DNA of 64,000 nt from Nitrospira sp. (GTDB lineage Bacteria; Nitrospirota; Nitrospiria; Nitrospirales; Nitrospiraceae), in assembly GCA_005116945.1 (NCBI GenBank), contig SWDH01000044.1:33527-97526 (forward strand). The letters are read 5' to 3'. The notes under the pieces were generated by a model that searched no databases, had not been told where the DNA came from, and saw only the letters and a list, made by a program, of their open reading frames with translations. Both the position numbers and the translations under genes were made by a program. Every line of letters starts with the position of its first letter. Position 1 is the stretch's first letter. Positions 27,325 to 35,595 of this stretch are shown here, piece by piece.

Positions 27325-28754
27325 TAGGGTATCCGCCTTCTCGCTTGGTGAATCGCCTTCCCTTCGACATCTTCAGCCGCTTCCATCATGCCTTCGGACA
27401 GCGTCGGATGCGCGTGAATCACGTCCGCCATCTGCGAGACCGTTGCACCGACCTGCATCGCCATGGCGGCTTCATGCACCAGATCAGCGGCATGGGCGCC
27501 GACGATATGCACGCCCAGAATCTTGCCGCCCGGCGACTCGGCAATAATCTTGAACAACCCCGTCGTCTCTCCTGTCGCTTGAGCCTTCCCCAACCCGGCA
27601 TAGCGAAAGCGCCCCACCGTAAGCACCTGGTCAGGGTTCAGTCCGGCTGTTTGAGCTCGATCTCTAGCTTGCTGTTCCGTCATGCCAACGCGACCGATCT
27701 CCGGGAGGGTAAAAATTCCGGCAGGGATCACGTCGTAGCGGATCGTCGCCTGATGCCCCATAATATTCTCAACCGCGACTTTACCCTGCGCTGAAGCCAC
27801 GTGTGCCAGCATGGCCTTGCCGACGACATCGCCGATTGCATAGATGCCCGGCACCGTCGTCTCCATCTGGTCGTTCACGAGAATTTCTCCTCGTCGTCCT
27901 GTCTGCACCCCAACCTGCTCCAAGCCAATGCCTCGGCTATTGAATCCTCGGCCCACAGACACCAACAACTTCTCAGTCACGATCTGCGTGCCATCGTTGA
28001 GAGACACCGTGATGGCAGTCGGTGACCGCTCCAGATTCTCGACAGTGGTCCCGGTCAGGACCGTCACGCCTCGTTTCTTCAACTCGCGCGCCATCATGGA
28101 AGAAACCTCTTCATCCTCCAGAGGAAGCACGCGCGCCATCAATTCGATAATCGTTACCTCTGTTCCAAGACCGCTATAGAGCGCCGCGAACTCGCACCCT
28201 TCAACTCCCCCACCCACAATCAACAGACTGGCAGGAATGCGATCAAGATCCAGAAGGTGCCGGCTGGTGAGCACTTGCTGCCCATCGATCGGAAATTGCG
28301 GCAGGTTCGGCCAGGACGACCCCGTGGCGATCACAATGGCATCAGCCTGAACATCTCGCATTGTACCATCGGCTGCCGATACCCGAACCGTCTGCCGATC
28401 CTGTAACGCCCCGGTTCCCTCCACATGTTCGATACTCCAGGCCTTGAAGAGGGTCGCAATGCCCTTGACAAGAGTCGCCACCACTCGATTTTTCCTCGCG
28501 ACCATTCGAGCAAGATCGTAGGTAACTGGACCTTGAACCAGCAGTCCCAGGTCATCAGCTTTCTTGACTTTGTCGCCAAGCTCGACGACCGACAGGAGGG
28601 CCTTACTGGGAATACAACCCCAATTCAAGCAGACGCCGCCAAGCGCGTGGGACTCGATGACGGTGACGCGGGCGCCAAGCTGGGCTGCTCGGATCGCAGC
28701 GACATAGCCACCGGGTCCTGCGCCGAGAATGGCGATATGTTTTGGAGAAGTCAT
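27324..28754 (-). CDS. lpd: Dihydrolipoyl dehydrogenase
   Basis: A 476-residue FAD/NAD flavoprotein disulfide reductase (E3). It has the FAD Rossmann motif GAGPGGYVAAIRAAQLGA, the redox-active disulfide GGVCLNWGCIPSKALL, the second Rossmann motif VGGGVEGCEF, and the dimer-domain active site HAHPTLSEG. It lies 75 bases from a lipoyl-domain gene, suggesting the two once served a glycine cleavage or 2-oxoacid complex. There is no clear Shine-Dalgarno; the ATG sits inside an inverted repeat. Confidence 0.96.
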   Translation of the reverse strand: MTSPKHIAILGAGPGGYVAAIRAAQLGARVTVIESHALGGVCLNWGCIPSKALLSVVELGDKVKKADDLGLLVQGPVTYDLARMVARKNRVVATLVKGIATLFKAWSIEHVEGTGALQDRQTVRVSAADGTMRDVQADAIVIATGSSWPNLPQFPIDGQQVLTSRHLLDLDRIPASLLIVGGGVEGCEFAALYSGLGTEVTIIELMARVLPLEDEEVSSMMARELKKRGVTVLTGTTVENLERSPTAITVSLNDGTQIVTEKLLVSVGRGFNSRGIGLEQVGVQTGRRGEILVNDQMETTVPGIYAIGDVVGKAMLAHVASAQGKVAVENIMGHQATIRYDVIPAGIFTLPEIGRVGMTEQQARDRAQTAGLNPDQVLTVGRFRYAGLGKAQATGETTGLFKIIAESPGGKILGVHIVGAHAADLVHEAAMAMQVGATVSQMADVIHAHPTLSEGMMEAAEDVEGKAIHQARRRIP

Positions 28755-28834
28755 TGAGTCACTGGCTCAGCGGGATTGATTCATTGCCAGCACTCATCAA
28801 TGATCCACTCACACGATGGCGTAATGACTCAATG
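28752..28834. repeat. Inverted repeat between lpd and gcvH remnant
   Basis: The perfect 10-base arms CATTGAGTCA (28752-28761) and TGACTCAATG (28825-28834) bracket 63 bases. The left arm touches the lpd start codon and the right arm contains the stop of the lipoyl-protein gene. The interior carries further TGATTCATTG-like repeats. Function is unknown. Confidence 0.6.
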
Positions 28835-29185
28835 TTTCTGGCCGGCAAGAAACGTTTCATACTGTGCCGCGGTCATAAGCTGGTCCACTTCACTCGCACT
28901 CGTCAGATCGATCACCATCATCCAGCCTTTTCCGTAGGGATCGGAGTTCACCACTTCGGGGTGGTCTTTCAAGTCGCTGTTGATTGTGGCAATCGTGCCG
29001 CTCACGGGTGTGTAGATCGTGGAGGTCGTCTTGGTCGATTCGACTTCACCGATCTGCTGCCCGGCCTTGACGAAGGCGCCGGACTTCGGTAAATCGATAA
29101 AGACGATATCGCCCAACGCATCTTGGGCGAAATGACTGATGCCCACAGTCGCCTGTATGCCGCTCACTCGCGACAGTACTGGCAC
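28829..29185 (-). pseudogene. gcvH: Glycine cleavage H protein, N-terminally truncated
   Basis: A 118-codon frame encoding most of a GcvH-type lipoyl protein: ATVGISHFAQDALGDIVFID, the lipoyl lysine in VESTKTTSTIYTPVSG, and GWMMVIDL near the end. The usual first 15-20 residues (ending EHEW) are missing. The eleven residues before the homology come from out-of-frame reading of the HNH gene end, and the only start is a GTG. The lipoyl fold lacks its first strand, so function is doubtful. A deletion joining the two genes is the simplest explanation. Confidence 0.7.
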
Positions 29186-29433
29186 GCATAGGCATCGCGC
29201 GTAAAGATGTTGATGCGGGAGAATTTGACCGCACGGTGAACGTCCTTGAGCCGAACGAGTTTGAGCAGCCGCATGACGGAGGGAAGTTTAATGGAGATCG
29301 ACACCGCGTGGACCTCTCGGTCGTAGACCTCGAGGACTTCAACCTTACCCTGCCAGAGAAGCGCGATCGCCTTTTGCCAATTGACGACCCGCAAGGGCTC
29401 GTACGTCGCGTTGAGCAGAAGGGTCATTTCCAT
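29164..29433 (-). pseudogene. HNH endonuclease, C-terminally truncated
   Basis: An 89-codon frame with the N-terminal half of a common bacterial HNH nuclease: LLLNATYEPLRVVNWQKAIA, then KVEVLEVYDREV, ending DAYACQYCRE-stop. In the family the CxxC begins the zinc-bound HNH core and about 80 further residues follow, including the catalytic histidines. All of that is absent. The frame stops exactly where the truncated gcvH homology begins, so both genes lost material at one junction. Confidence 0.8.
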
Positions 29434-29599
29434 GCTGCATCCTCATCCCAACCAGGCTCCTTGTATAAGAGAACCCAGTGTAGTATTGGAAGGCGTACCT
29501 ATTTCTATGCCATAAGCTTTGCTTGAAATCAAGTTACTAGCGGGTCTATGGACTATCCCCGTTAAATCGACCGCTCAGCCAAGGACGAGGATCAGCGCG

Positions 29600-29920
29600 A
29601 TGTCTGAGTTTGTGACCGTCGCAACAGTAGAAGATATTCCTCCGGGGACAGGACAGACCGTCGAAGTCCACGGAGTCTGGATTGCCCTGTTTAATGTCGA
29701 CGGAGCCTTCTATGCCATCGACAACACCTGTCCTCATGCGGGGGGACCGCTCGGAGAAGGCTATCTCGATGGCTGCATTGTCGAATGTCCATGGCACGGA
29801 TGGCGATTCAACGTGCAAACCGGCGCACGACCTGAAAATCCCGCTATCGCCGTCACCTGCTGTCCCGTCAGAATCGAAGGAAATGAGGTGCAAGTGGCGT
29901 TGCCTGAAGGCTTCAAGTAG
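29600..29920 (+). CDS. Rieske-type 2Fe-2S ferredoxin
   Basis: A 106-residue soluble Rieske domain similar to the small subunits of nitrite reductase (NirD) or dioxygenase ferredoxins. Cluster ligands are in CPHAGGPLGEG and CPWHGWRFN, the standard CxH and CxxH pair. ATG at 29600 has GAGGA upstream; a longer frame has no homology. It may carry electrons to a nearby oxygenase or reductase, but no partner is adjacent. Confidence 0.9.
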   Translation: MSEFVTVATVEDIPPGTGQTVEVHGVWIALFNVDGAFYAIDNTCPHAGGPLGEGYLDGCIVECPWHGWRFNVQTGARPENPAIAVTCCPVRIEGNEVQVALPEGFK

Positions 29921-29955
29921 CCCGCACGTCTCGTCATTCATGAATGCGCTTCGAA

Positions 29956-30079
29956 CGGGATGCTCAAAAAGACATCCAACTAGGCCGCAGGCGAGTCAAA
30001 GCCGGAGACGTACCCTCTGAGGTACGTTGAGGATTTTGACGAGCTGAGAACGACGTTGGAGGGCTTTTTCAGCATCCCG
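29956..30079. repeat. Structured intergenic repeat, copy 2
   Basis: The ends are CGGGATGCTCAAAAA and CTTTTTCAGCATCCCG, an inverted pair that differs from copy 1 (AGGATG to GGGATG) on both sides together. The core has TAGGCCGCAGGCGAG and the hairpin CGTACCCTCTGAGGTACG. The right end abuts the TAA stop of the gene at 30080. It lies between convergent genes. Confidence 0.9.
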
Positions 30080-30481
30080 TTATTCCGGCGCTTTGGGTGT
30101 AATCCCATCCGCCGGAAGCGACGCAGCATTAACCTTCTTCAATGCAAGATCGGCATGCCAGATGAACTCCCGCTCGAACCATTGGCCTGTCGCCCCCTGA
30201 TCTCGCATCCACACGCGTATCTCATACTGGTCCCCTTCCAATTGCTTCACCCGCCACTCTCCCAACCGAGCGACCTGCTGACGATCGGCCATTGATCGCA
30301 CATGCTCAGTCATAGCCTGAAGAATAGTGGGGTAACCCTGGGCCCGATTATTTTGGACCAGTGTGAGAGCCTCAGCGGCCCGACTGTCGGCGATGGGATT
30401 GAGCGAAGGGGGTCTCATCCAGAGGTAATAGCATGCACCCAACACGAGCACGGCCATCACGGCATAGTGAATGATCTTCAC
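30080..30481 (-). CDS. Membrane-anchored hypothetical protein
   Basis: A 133-residue protein with an N-terminal membrane helix or uncleaved signal (IIHYAVMAVLVLGACYYLW) followed by a soluble domain rich in charged and aromatic residues (YEIRVWMRDQGATGQWFERE). I do not recognise a family. It ends directly at structured repeat copy 2. Confidence 0.6.
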   Translation of the reverse strand: MKIIHYAVMAVLVLGACYYLWMRPPSLNPIADSRAAEALTLVQNNRAQGYPTILQAMTEHVRSMADRQQVARLGEWRVKQLEGDQYEIRVWMRDQGATGQWFEREFIWHADLALKKVNAASLPADGITPKAPE

Positions 30482-30735
30482 AATGAGAACGAGAACTGTG
30501 GCGCACTGGCAGAGAAATAATTTTCCGGCATGGATGTCCTACGGACAAGGTTTCGATGGGACAAGGTAACCCCGCACACGATCGCACAGCATCTTAGGAA
30601 GAGCATCGGCGCGATGTCAATCCAATCTCAGCCAGCTCAACACCGCGCGCAACGCGCGGCTTGTGCGCGTGAAAGGCATTATGTTACAAACAAGCGCGTG
30701 GTCGGTCCATAGGGTGTCTCGGGTACCATTCACCA

Positions 30736-31179
30736 ATGAAGTTCTTCCTCTACGGGGACCATCTGAACCCGACACAGCTGAAACGCCGCGCTCCGGAACA
30801 TCAATTTCTCATGCTGGCCACTCTTCCCGAACACACCATTCAATTCTGCCGATGGTCTTCGCAATGGCGATGCGGTCTCGCCAGCGTCACTCCGTCACCT
30901 GGCGAGCAGGTCTGGGGAGCGATCTTCAACGTGACAGACGAAGACCTCAAGCTGATGGACTGCTTCGAAGAGGACGTTCCTCCCAACACATTCCGGCAGG
31001 TCCAAGTCAGCGTGCAGACGGAAGCCGGAGAGAAAATACTCGTCACCACCTATGCCGCCAACCCCATCGGTAAGTTCAAACCCAAAGCACATTACCTCGA
31101 TTGGGTGATGAAAGGCCTCAAGCATTGGAAGCTGCCCGAGGAGGCCATCGAAACATGGAAGTCGTATGCACCGCAGTGA
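30736..31179 (+). CDS. Gamma-glutamylcyclotransferase-like (AIG2/GGCT) protein
   Basis: A 147-residue protein of the GGCT-like fold. The N-terminal FFLYGDHLNP corresponds to the YGSNL substrate loop of the family. A central acidic residue follows in the pattern TDEDLKLMDCFEEDVPPNTF. GGCT enzymes release 5-oxoproline from gamma-glutamyl peptides. The loop is diverged, so the substrate is uncertain. Confidence 0.75.
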   Translation: MKFFLYGDHLNPTQLKRRAPEHQFLMLATLPEHTIQFCRWSSQWRCGLASVTPSPGEQVWGAIFNVTDEDLKLMDCFEEDVPPNTFRQVQVSVQTEAGEKILVTTYAANPIGKFKPKAHYLDWVMKGLKHWKLPEEAIETWKSYAPQ

Positions 31180-31264
31180 CATAGCCTTCAGCTCTGTCTT
31201 GAAGATACCTGAATGCTGATAGCTGAAAGCTGACTGCTTTTTATCGACCACCAAAGGAGAACTT

Positions 31265-31591
31265 ATGCCGAAGCCAAAATATCACATCGTCGTCTGCACC
31301 AATGCCCGTCCCCCGGGCCATCCCAAACCTTCCTGTGGTAGCGCCGGCTCAGCGTCTCTTCTCATGGCCTTTAATATGGGGCTCATGCAGAAGGGTGTGA
31401 CGCCTGGTGAAGTCCTCGTCAGCGGGTCTTCCTGCCTTGGCCCATGCGAGCAGGGACCAACCGTCGTCGTCTATCCGGACGCCACCTGGTACTCCAAAGT
31501 GACAGAAGCCGACGTGGCAACAATCTTGGACGAACACATCAAGGGCGGCAAACCGGCAGCCAAGCTGAATCCTGACTCAGTCTGGAAATAA
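31265..31591 (+). CDS. Thioredoxin-like 2Fe-2S ferredoxin
   Basis: A 108-residue protein of the NuoE/thioredoxin-like 2Fe-2S type. Four cysteines are placed as expected: one in VVCTNARPPGHP, one in KPSCGSAGS and two in SSCLGPCEQGPTVVVYPD. AAAGGAG lies before the ATG. It sits 14 bases upstream of moaB on the same strand. It is probably a soluble electron carrier. Confidence 0.88.
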   Translation: MPKPKYHIVVCTNARPPGHPKPSCGSAGSASLLMAFNMGLMQKGVTPGEVLVSGSSCLGPCEQGPTVVVYPDATWYSKVTEADVATILDEHIKGGKPAAKLNPDSVWK

Positions 31592-31604
31592 GATCTAGCC
31601 AATC

Positions 31605-32117
31605 ATGAGCAGTCCCACCGCTCACGAACACAAACACCATGCACCCAGGAAGGTGGGGTGCATGGTGATTACCTGTAGCGACACGCGAACCCCCGACACC
31701 GATACGAGCGGCCAACTCATCCATACCCTCCTCAAGGGGCAGGGACACTCAGTCGTTGCCTATCATCTCGTGAAAGATGAACCGGCCCAGATCAAAGGCC
31801 GGATTGCCGAAGGCCTGATGGACGAAGCAGTCCACGCCATCATCATCAATGGCGGCACTGGCATTTCAAAACGGGATTCAACCTTTGAAGCCGTCGACGC
31901 GATGCTGGAAAAACGGCTGGTGGGATTCGGCGAGATCTTCCGCTACTTGACCTATCAGGACATCGGCTCACCCGCGATCATGAGCCGCGCCACCGCCGGC
32001 ATCATCAAAGGCCGCGTCCTCTTCTCCACCCCGGGCTCCGAAAATGCCGTCCGCCTCGCAATGGAAAAACTCATCCTCCCCGAACTCGGCCACCTCGTCA
32101 AAGAACTCACCAAGTAA
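31605..32117 (+). CDS. moaB: Molybdenum cofactor biosynthesis protein MoaB
   Basis: A 170-residue MoaB/MogA-family protein that adenylylates molybdopterin. Family motifs are VITCSDTRTPDTDTSG, AIIINGGTGISKRDSTFEAV, FRYLTYQDIGSPAIMSRATAG and STPGSENAVRLAMEKLILPE. It probably shares a transcript with the preceding 2Fe-2S protein. Structured repeat copy 3 begins 58 bases after the stop. Confidence 0.94.
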   Translation: MSSPTAHEHKHHAPRKVGCMVITCSDTRTPDTDTSGQLIHTLLKGQGHSVVAYHLVKDEPAQIKGRIAEGLMDEAVHAIIINGGTGISKRDSTFEAVDAMLEKRLVGFGEIFRYLTYQDIGSPAIMSRATAGIIKGRVLFSTPGSENAVRLAMEKLILPELGHLVKELTK

Positions 32118-32174
32118 CCGTCAGGCGTGAGGGGTGGTGTTGTAAGCTAGCCCACATGCCAAATGCCTCACCAC

Positions 32175-32392
32175 AGGATGCTCAAAACGGACAACTTTCT
32201 TCACCCGCCCAACCCTGGCGCGCCGAGACGCGCCTTGTCCCAGGCAAGGCCGCAGGGAGTATGGCGACTGAGGCGTACCCTCTGGGGTACGTCGCAGGGA
32301 GACATCCGACTGAGAACGAAGCCGCGGAACGGCGCGTCTTGGCGCGCCGGGGTTGGGCGGGTGAGAAATGCCGCCGTTTTCAACATTCTGCT
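32175..32392. repeat. Structured intergenic repeat, copy 3 (long, extended arms)
   Basis: This 218-base copy is extended by long GC-rich arms: CACCCGCCCAACC and GGTTGGGCGGGTG, and GGCGCGCCGAGACGCGCC facing GGCGCGTCTTGGCGCGCC. The core has CAAGGCCGCAGGGAG and the hairpin CGTACCCTCTGGGGTACG. The right end supplies the TAG stop of the CBS gene. Confidence 0.9.
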
Positions 32393-32825
32393 AGTCTTGG
32401 AAAATTTTTGGTTCACTGTACGGCGCCTCCACCGGAATCTTCGATTGCGCATAGCGCTTATAAAACGTCAACACATCTCGCACCGACACGACTCCTACGA
32501 TCTCGCCTGCTTGGGTCACAGCAAGATGCCGCACACCTAAATCCGCCATCATATCCTGCGCATCATCGACCGGCTGGCTTCCTTCGATCGTGCAAATGGG
32601 AGTCGTCATAATCTTCTCGACAGTCAGCTTGCCAAGAGGCTTACTCATCGCCACCCCGCGCCGCACAATGTCGGTATCGGTGACGATCCCGACCAACTTC
32701 TTTCCCTTCTTCACAAACAGCGAACCCACCCGCGCAGTCTTCATTTTCTTGGCCGCACTCACAACTGATACGTCAGGTCCCACGGTCTTGGGATTTTTGC
32801 TCATGATTTTCGTCACTGTGGACAT
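32391..32825 (-). CDS. CBS-domain pair protein
   Basis: A 144-residue protein made of two CBS domains: IMSKNPKTVGPDVSVVSAAK with VTDTDIVRRGV, and IMTTPICTIEGSQPVDDAQD with VVSVRDVL. Stand-alone CBS pairs bind adenine nucleotides and regulate partners. No partner is evident. AAAGGGGA precedes the ATG. Its stop lies in structured repeat copy 3, and copy 4 lies 85 bases upstream of its start. Confidence 0.9.
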   Translation of the reverse strand: MSTVTKIMSKNPKTVGPDVSVVSAAKKMKTARVGSLFVKKGKKLVGIVTDTDIVRRGVAMSKPLGKLTVEKIMTTPICTIEGSQPVDDAQDMMADLGVRHLAVTQAGEIVGVVSVRDVLTFYKRYAQSKIPVEAPYSEPKIFQD

Positions 32826-32910
32826 ACTTATTCCCCTTTCTCTTTCTCTGTTAGATGAAATTAATAAGAAGAAATCCAGCCGTGTTCACTCAGTAGTGTA
32901 GCTAGTGCAT

Positions 32911-33033
32911 AGGATGCTCAAAACGGTCAGCCAACGAGGCCGCAGGGAACATGGCGACTGAGGCGTGCCCTTTAGGGGTACGTCGCAGGAGACATGTGAC
33001 TGAGAACGACGTTGGGGACCGTTTTCAGCATCC
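32911..33033. repeat. Structured intergenic repeat, copy 4
   Basis: The left arm is CTCAAAACGGTC and the right arm GACCGTTTTCAGCATCC. The arm sequence ACGGTC/GACCGT differs from copies 1, 2 and 5 on both sides, keeping the pairing. The core shows CGAGGCCGCAGGGAACATGG. The right end lies 1 base before the stop codon of the dehydrogenase at 33035. Confidence 0.9.
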
Positions 33034-33034
33034 G

Positions 33035-34063
33035 TCACACCGTCAGCACGATCTTACCAAAGAACTTACGGCTTAACATAAGTTCCTGCGCCGCGCGCGC
33101 ATCTTTGAGTGGATAGGTTCGATCAATGACCGAAATCAGTCGCCCCTGCCCCATCAGCTCCGCCGCCTTCACCAATTCCGCACGCGTGCCCATATACGAC
33201 CCTTTGATTGTGAGCTGACGAGAATAGACATAGCGAAGATCCAACTTGACCTCGGTTCCTGTGGTTGCGCCACAGGTAATCAGGCGCCCTCCTTTCCCCA
33301 AGGAATGGAGGCAGGTGTCCCACACCTCTGGACCGATATGCTCGATGACGACATCGACGCCGCTGCCTTCAGTCAAGAGCTTCACCCGCTCCGCCACCTT
33401 CTCCTTGGCATGGTTAATGACCACATCAGCTCCCAGACCCACAGCTTTAGGAATCTTGTCATCAGACCCGACGGTCGTCAGTACGCGGGCCCCGGCGAGC
33501 TTCGCCATTTGGACCGCCATCATCCCGACTCCGCTCCCCGCCCCCATGATGAGTACCGTCTCTCCATATTGAAGCCCGGCCAGAGCAAACAACATATGCG
33601 ATGCGGTCACCGATACGAGCGGAAACGCCGAAGCCTGTTCAAACGAGAGATTCTCTGGAATCGGCAGAGCATTGCGGAACGGCACTTTCACATATTCCGC
33701 ATAGCCGCCATGCGTCATGGCGCCGACCAGTCCATATGCGCGACACAGATTGTCTCGCCCTGCCAGACATCGCTCACATTTCCAACAGCTAAGCCCCGGC
33801 GACACGAATACACGTTGCCCAACCGTCACGCTATCGACCTGCGCGCCGACCTGCTCGACAATCCCCGCCACATCCGACCCTGACACATGAGGAAGCGGCA
33901 TCGGATAGGCGGGATTCCCCTGTCGTATCCAAATATCGAGGTGGTTCAGCGCACAGGCCTTCACGCGAACCAATACATCCTCTGGTCCGATGGTCGGGAC
34001 AGGCAGATCCTCATAGGAAAGTGTGTCCGGTCCGCCATGCGCCCGGAAGAGTAAGGCTTTCAT
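33035..34063 (-). CDS. Zinc-type medium-chain alcohol dehydrogenase/quinone reductase
   Basis: A 342-residue MDR-superfamily oxidoreductase. The structural zinc loop has four cysteines (LSCWKCERCLAGRDNLC). The catalytic domain has CALNHLDIWIRQG and HVSGSDVAGIV, and the cofactor Rossmann motif is GAGSGVGMMAVQMAK. The pattern is nearest to zinc-binding members that act on alcohols or enones; the substrate is not predictable. It is flanked by structured repeat copies 4 and 5. Confidence 0.92.
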   Translation of the reverse strand: MKALLFRAHGGPDTLSYEDLPVPTIGPEDVLVRVKACALNHLDIWIRQGNPAYPMPLPHVSGSDVAGIVEQVGAQVDSVTVGQRVFVSPGLSCWKCERCLAGRDNLCRAYGLVGAMTHGGYAEYVKVPFRNALPIPENLSFEQASAFPLVSVTASHMLFALAGLQYGETVLIMGAGSGVGMMAVQMAKLAGARVLTTVGSDDKIPKAVGLGADVVINHAKEKVAERVKLLTEGSGVDVVIEHIGPEVWDTCLHSLGKGGRLITCGATTGTEVKLDLRYVYSRQLTIKGSYMGTRAELVKAAELMGQGRLISVIDRTYPLKDARAAQELMLSRKFFGKIVLTV

Positions 34064-34074
34064 ATTTCACCAAA

Positions 34075-34150
34075 AAGTGCTGAGTGCTGAGACGTGAGTG
34101 CTGAGTACAAGAGCCGTTTATTCTGATTTTACGCTCAGAACTCAGCACTT
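34075..34150. repeat. Small 76-base inverted-repeat element
   Basis: Perfect 11-base ends AAGTGCTGAGT and ACTCAGCACTT bracket a region with further GTGCTGAG copies. It lies between the dehydrogenase start and structured repeat copy 5. It is unrelated in sequence to the other families in the window. It may be a miniature mobile element or a hairpin; no coding content is seen. Confidence 0.65.
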
Positions 34151-34160
34151 CCTAATCGTC

Positions 34161-34286
34161 GCAGGATGTTCAAAAAGTCCTTCCAGCAAGGCCGCAGCGA
34201 GTGAAGGCCCGAGGCGTACCCTTGCGGTACGTTGAGGGTCTGAACGATGCGAGAACGCCGCTGGAGGGCTTTTTCAACATCCTGCT
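34161..34286. repeat. Structured intergenic repeat, copy 5
   Basis: Ends are GCAGGATGTTCAAAAAGTCC and GGGCTTTTTCAACATCCTGC. The core has CAAGGCCGCAGCGAGTGAAG and the hairpin GTACCCTTGCGGTAC. It differs from copy 7 at only two positions, so one is a recent copy of the other. The right end gives the TAG stop of the PhzF gene. Confidence 0.92.
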
Positions 34287-35214
34287 AAAAGGTGAGGGTC
34301 CCTTCAACCACCATGACACACTGCCCCCCCACCTTGACCGTTTGAATAATGTCGTCGTCCGATTCAACGCGCACAAAAATTTGCGACGGACGCTCGATCT
34401 CATACCCCTGTTCAACGATGATCTCTGTCGTGGGAGCCACATCTACTGCGCCATTCTGCACCAGATACGCCCCTAACGCGCCGCTCGCGCTGCCGGTCGC
34501 AGGATCTTCAAGAATCCCGATCGAAGGGGCGAACATGCGCGCATGGACCGTCGCAGAAGGTTCGACGGTCACCGGCGTGAACGCCATGACACCATTCGAG
34601 CCAAACTGACTGCAGACATCCATAATGGCTGACGCATTCAGCTGAATCGAACGGACAGCCGTAAGGGTGCGCAGCGGCACAATCAAAACTGGAAGTCCGG
34701 TGGACACCACCTCGATCGGCCACCTCATGTCGGTAATCGCATATTTCGGCAATCCCAATGCGCCGGCAATCTTATACACGTCTTCAATTGCCTCCACAGG
34801 CCCGAGGAATTCAGGTTTCGGCTGCGTCATGACCACACGGGTCAGCTCCCCGTCTTCTGCATGGAGTTCGACGGGAAAGAGACCGATATTGCATTCCTGC
34901 ATCACGCGGGTCACCCCATCGGTCACGGCGATCAACCCGAGCTGGGCCAACACAAAAAATGTTCCCAGCACCGGATGGCCGGCAAATGGAATCTCCTGTG
35001 TGGGAGTAAATATCCTGAGGCGCACGACTGCCGCCTGATCTGTCGGGGGCAGCACGAACACGGTCTCAGAGAGGTTCATCTCACGAGCAATCCGTTGTAA
35101 TTGATAGTCGGCAAGACCGTGCGCGTTGGGAAACACGGCGACCGGGTTGCCGCCGAATGGCTGTCCGGTAAAGACGTCGGCTTGATAAAATTTCAGGGAC
35201 CGGCGGTCAGACAT
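34285..35214 (-). CDS. PhzF-family isomerase/epimerase-like protein
   Basis: A 309-residue protein with the two-lobed PhzF/diaminopimelate-epimerase fold. The N-terminal lobe has QPFGGNPVAVFPNAHGL and the catalytic glutamate in MNLSETVFVLPP. The second lobe has EDPATGSASGALGAYLV, the hallmark substrate loop. The biological substrate of most PhzF proteins is unknown. GAGAGG precedes the ATG, and the gene ends in structured repeat copy 5. Confidence 0.92.
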   Translation of the reverse strand: MSDRRSLKFYQADVFTGQPFGGNPVAVFPNAHGLADYQLQRIAREMNLSETVFVLPPTDQAAVVRLRIFTPTQEIPFAGHPVLGTFFVLAQLGLIAVTDGVTRVMQECNIGLFPVELHAEDGELTRVVMTQPKPEFLGPVEAIEDVYKIAGALGLPKYAITDMRWPIEVVSTGLPVLIVPLRTLTAVRSIQLNASAIMDVCSQFGSNGVMAFTPVTVEPSATVHARMFAPSIGILEDPATGSASGALGAYLVQNGAVDVAPTTEIIVEQGYEIERPSQIFVRVESDDDIIQTVKVGGQCVMVVEGTLTF

Positions 35215-35334
35215 TCAAGCCTCTCGATGTGTGACACACAGGGTATCGACACAATCTACGAACATCCCTGACAGGCCTTTCAACATACTGTGCACTGATT
35301 GACAGGCATCCATCCGCTTTGCCAGACTCAGCCT

Positions 35335-35595
35335 ATGAACAACGTCACCCAAGAAGACGTGACCCACGCACTGGAGGTACTGGGATTGACCCTACCCGTC
35401 ACCCCGGAAACCCTCGACAAGGCCAGAAGAGTCCTGCTGTATACCTGGAACCCGGCCCGCTACTCGAATCTCACCAACAATCCCAAGCAATACATGCAGG
35501 CCTACAAGAAGGCCGAAGAGATGACCACGCTTATCGAAGCCGCCTATGCGCTTCTCTCCGCTGTCCTCGTTCCGGATGATGAAAACGCCATCTAA
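35335..35595 (+). CDS. Small protein with a degenerate J-like domain
   Basis: An 86-residue protein. The segment VTHALEVLGLTLPVTPETLD followed by RRVLLYTWNPARY and a final helix IEAAYALL resembles a DnaJ domain. The HPD tripeptide is replaced by NPA, so it should not activate DnaK. This reading is inference from pattern only. The last codons (DDENAI-stop) lie within structured repeat copy 6, so the repeat supplies the C-terminus and stop. Confidence 0.55.
   Translation: MNNVTQEDVTHALEVLGLTLPVTPETLDKARRVLLYTWNPARYSNLTNNPKQYMQAYKKAEEMTTLIEAAYALLSAVLVPDDENAI

Noticed and set aside
34161-34442. Short frames that cross the structured repeats
   Set aside because: The same peptides recur at each repeat because the DNA repeats, not because a gene is conserved.
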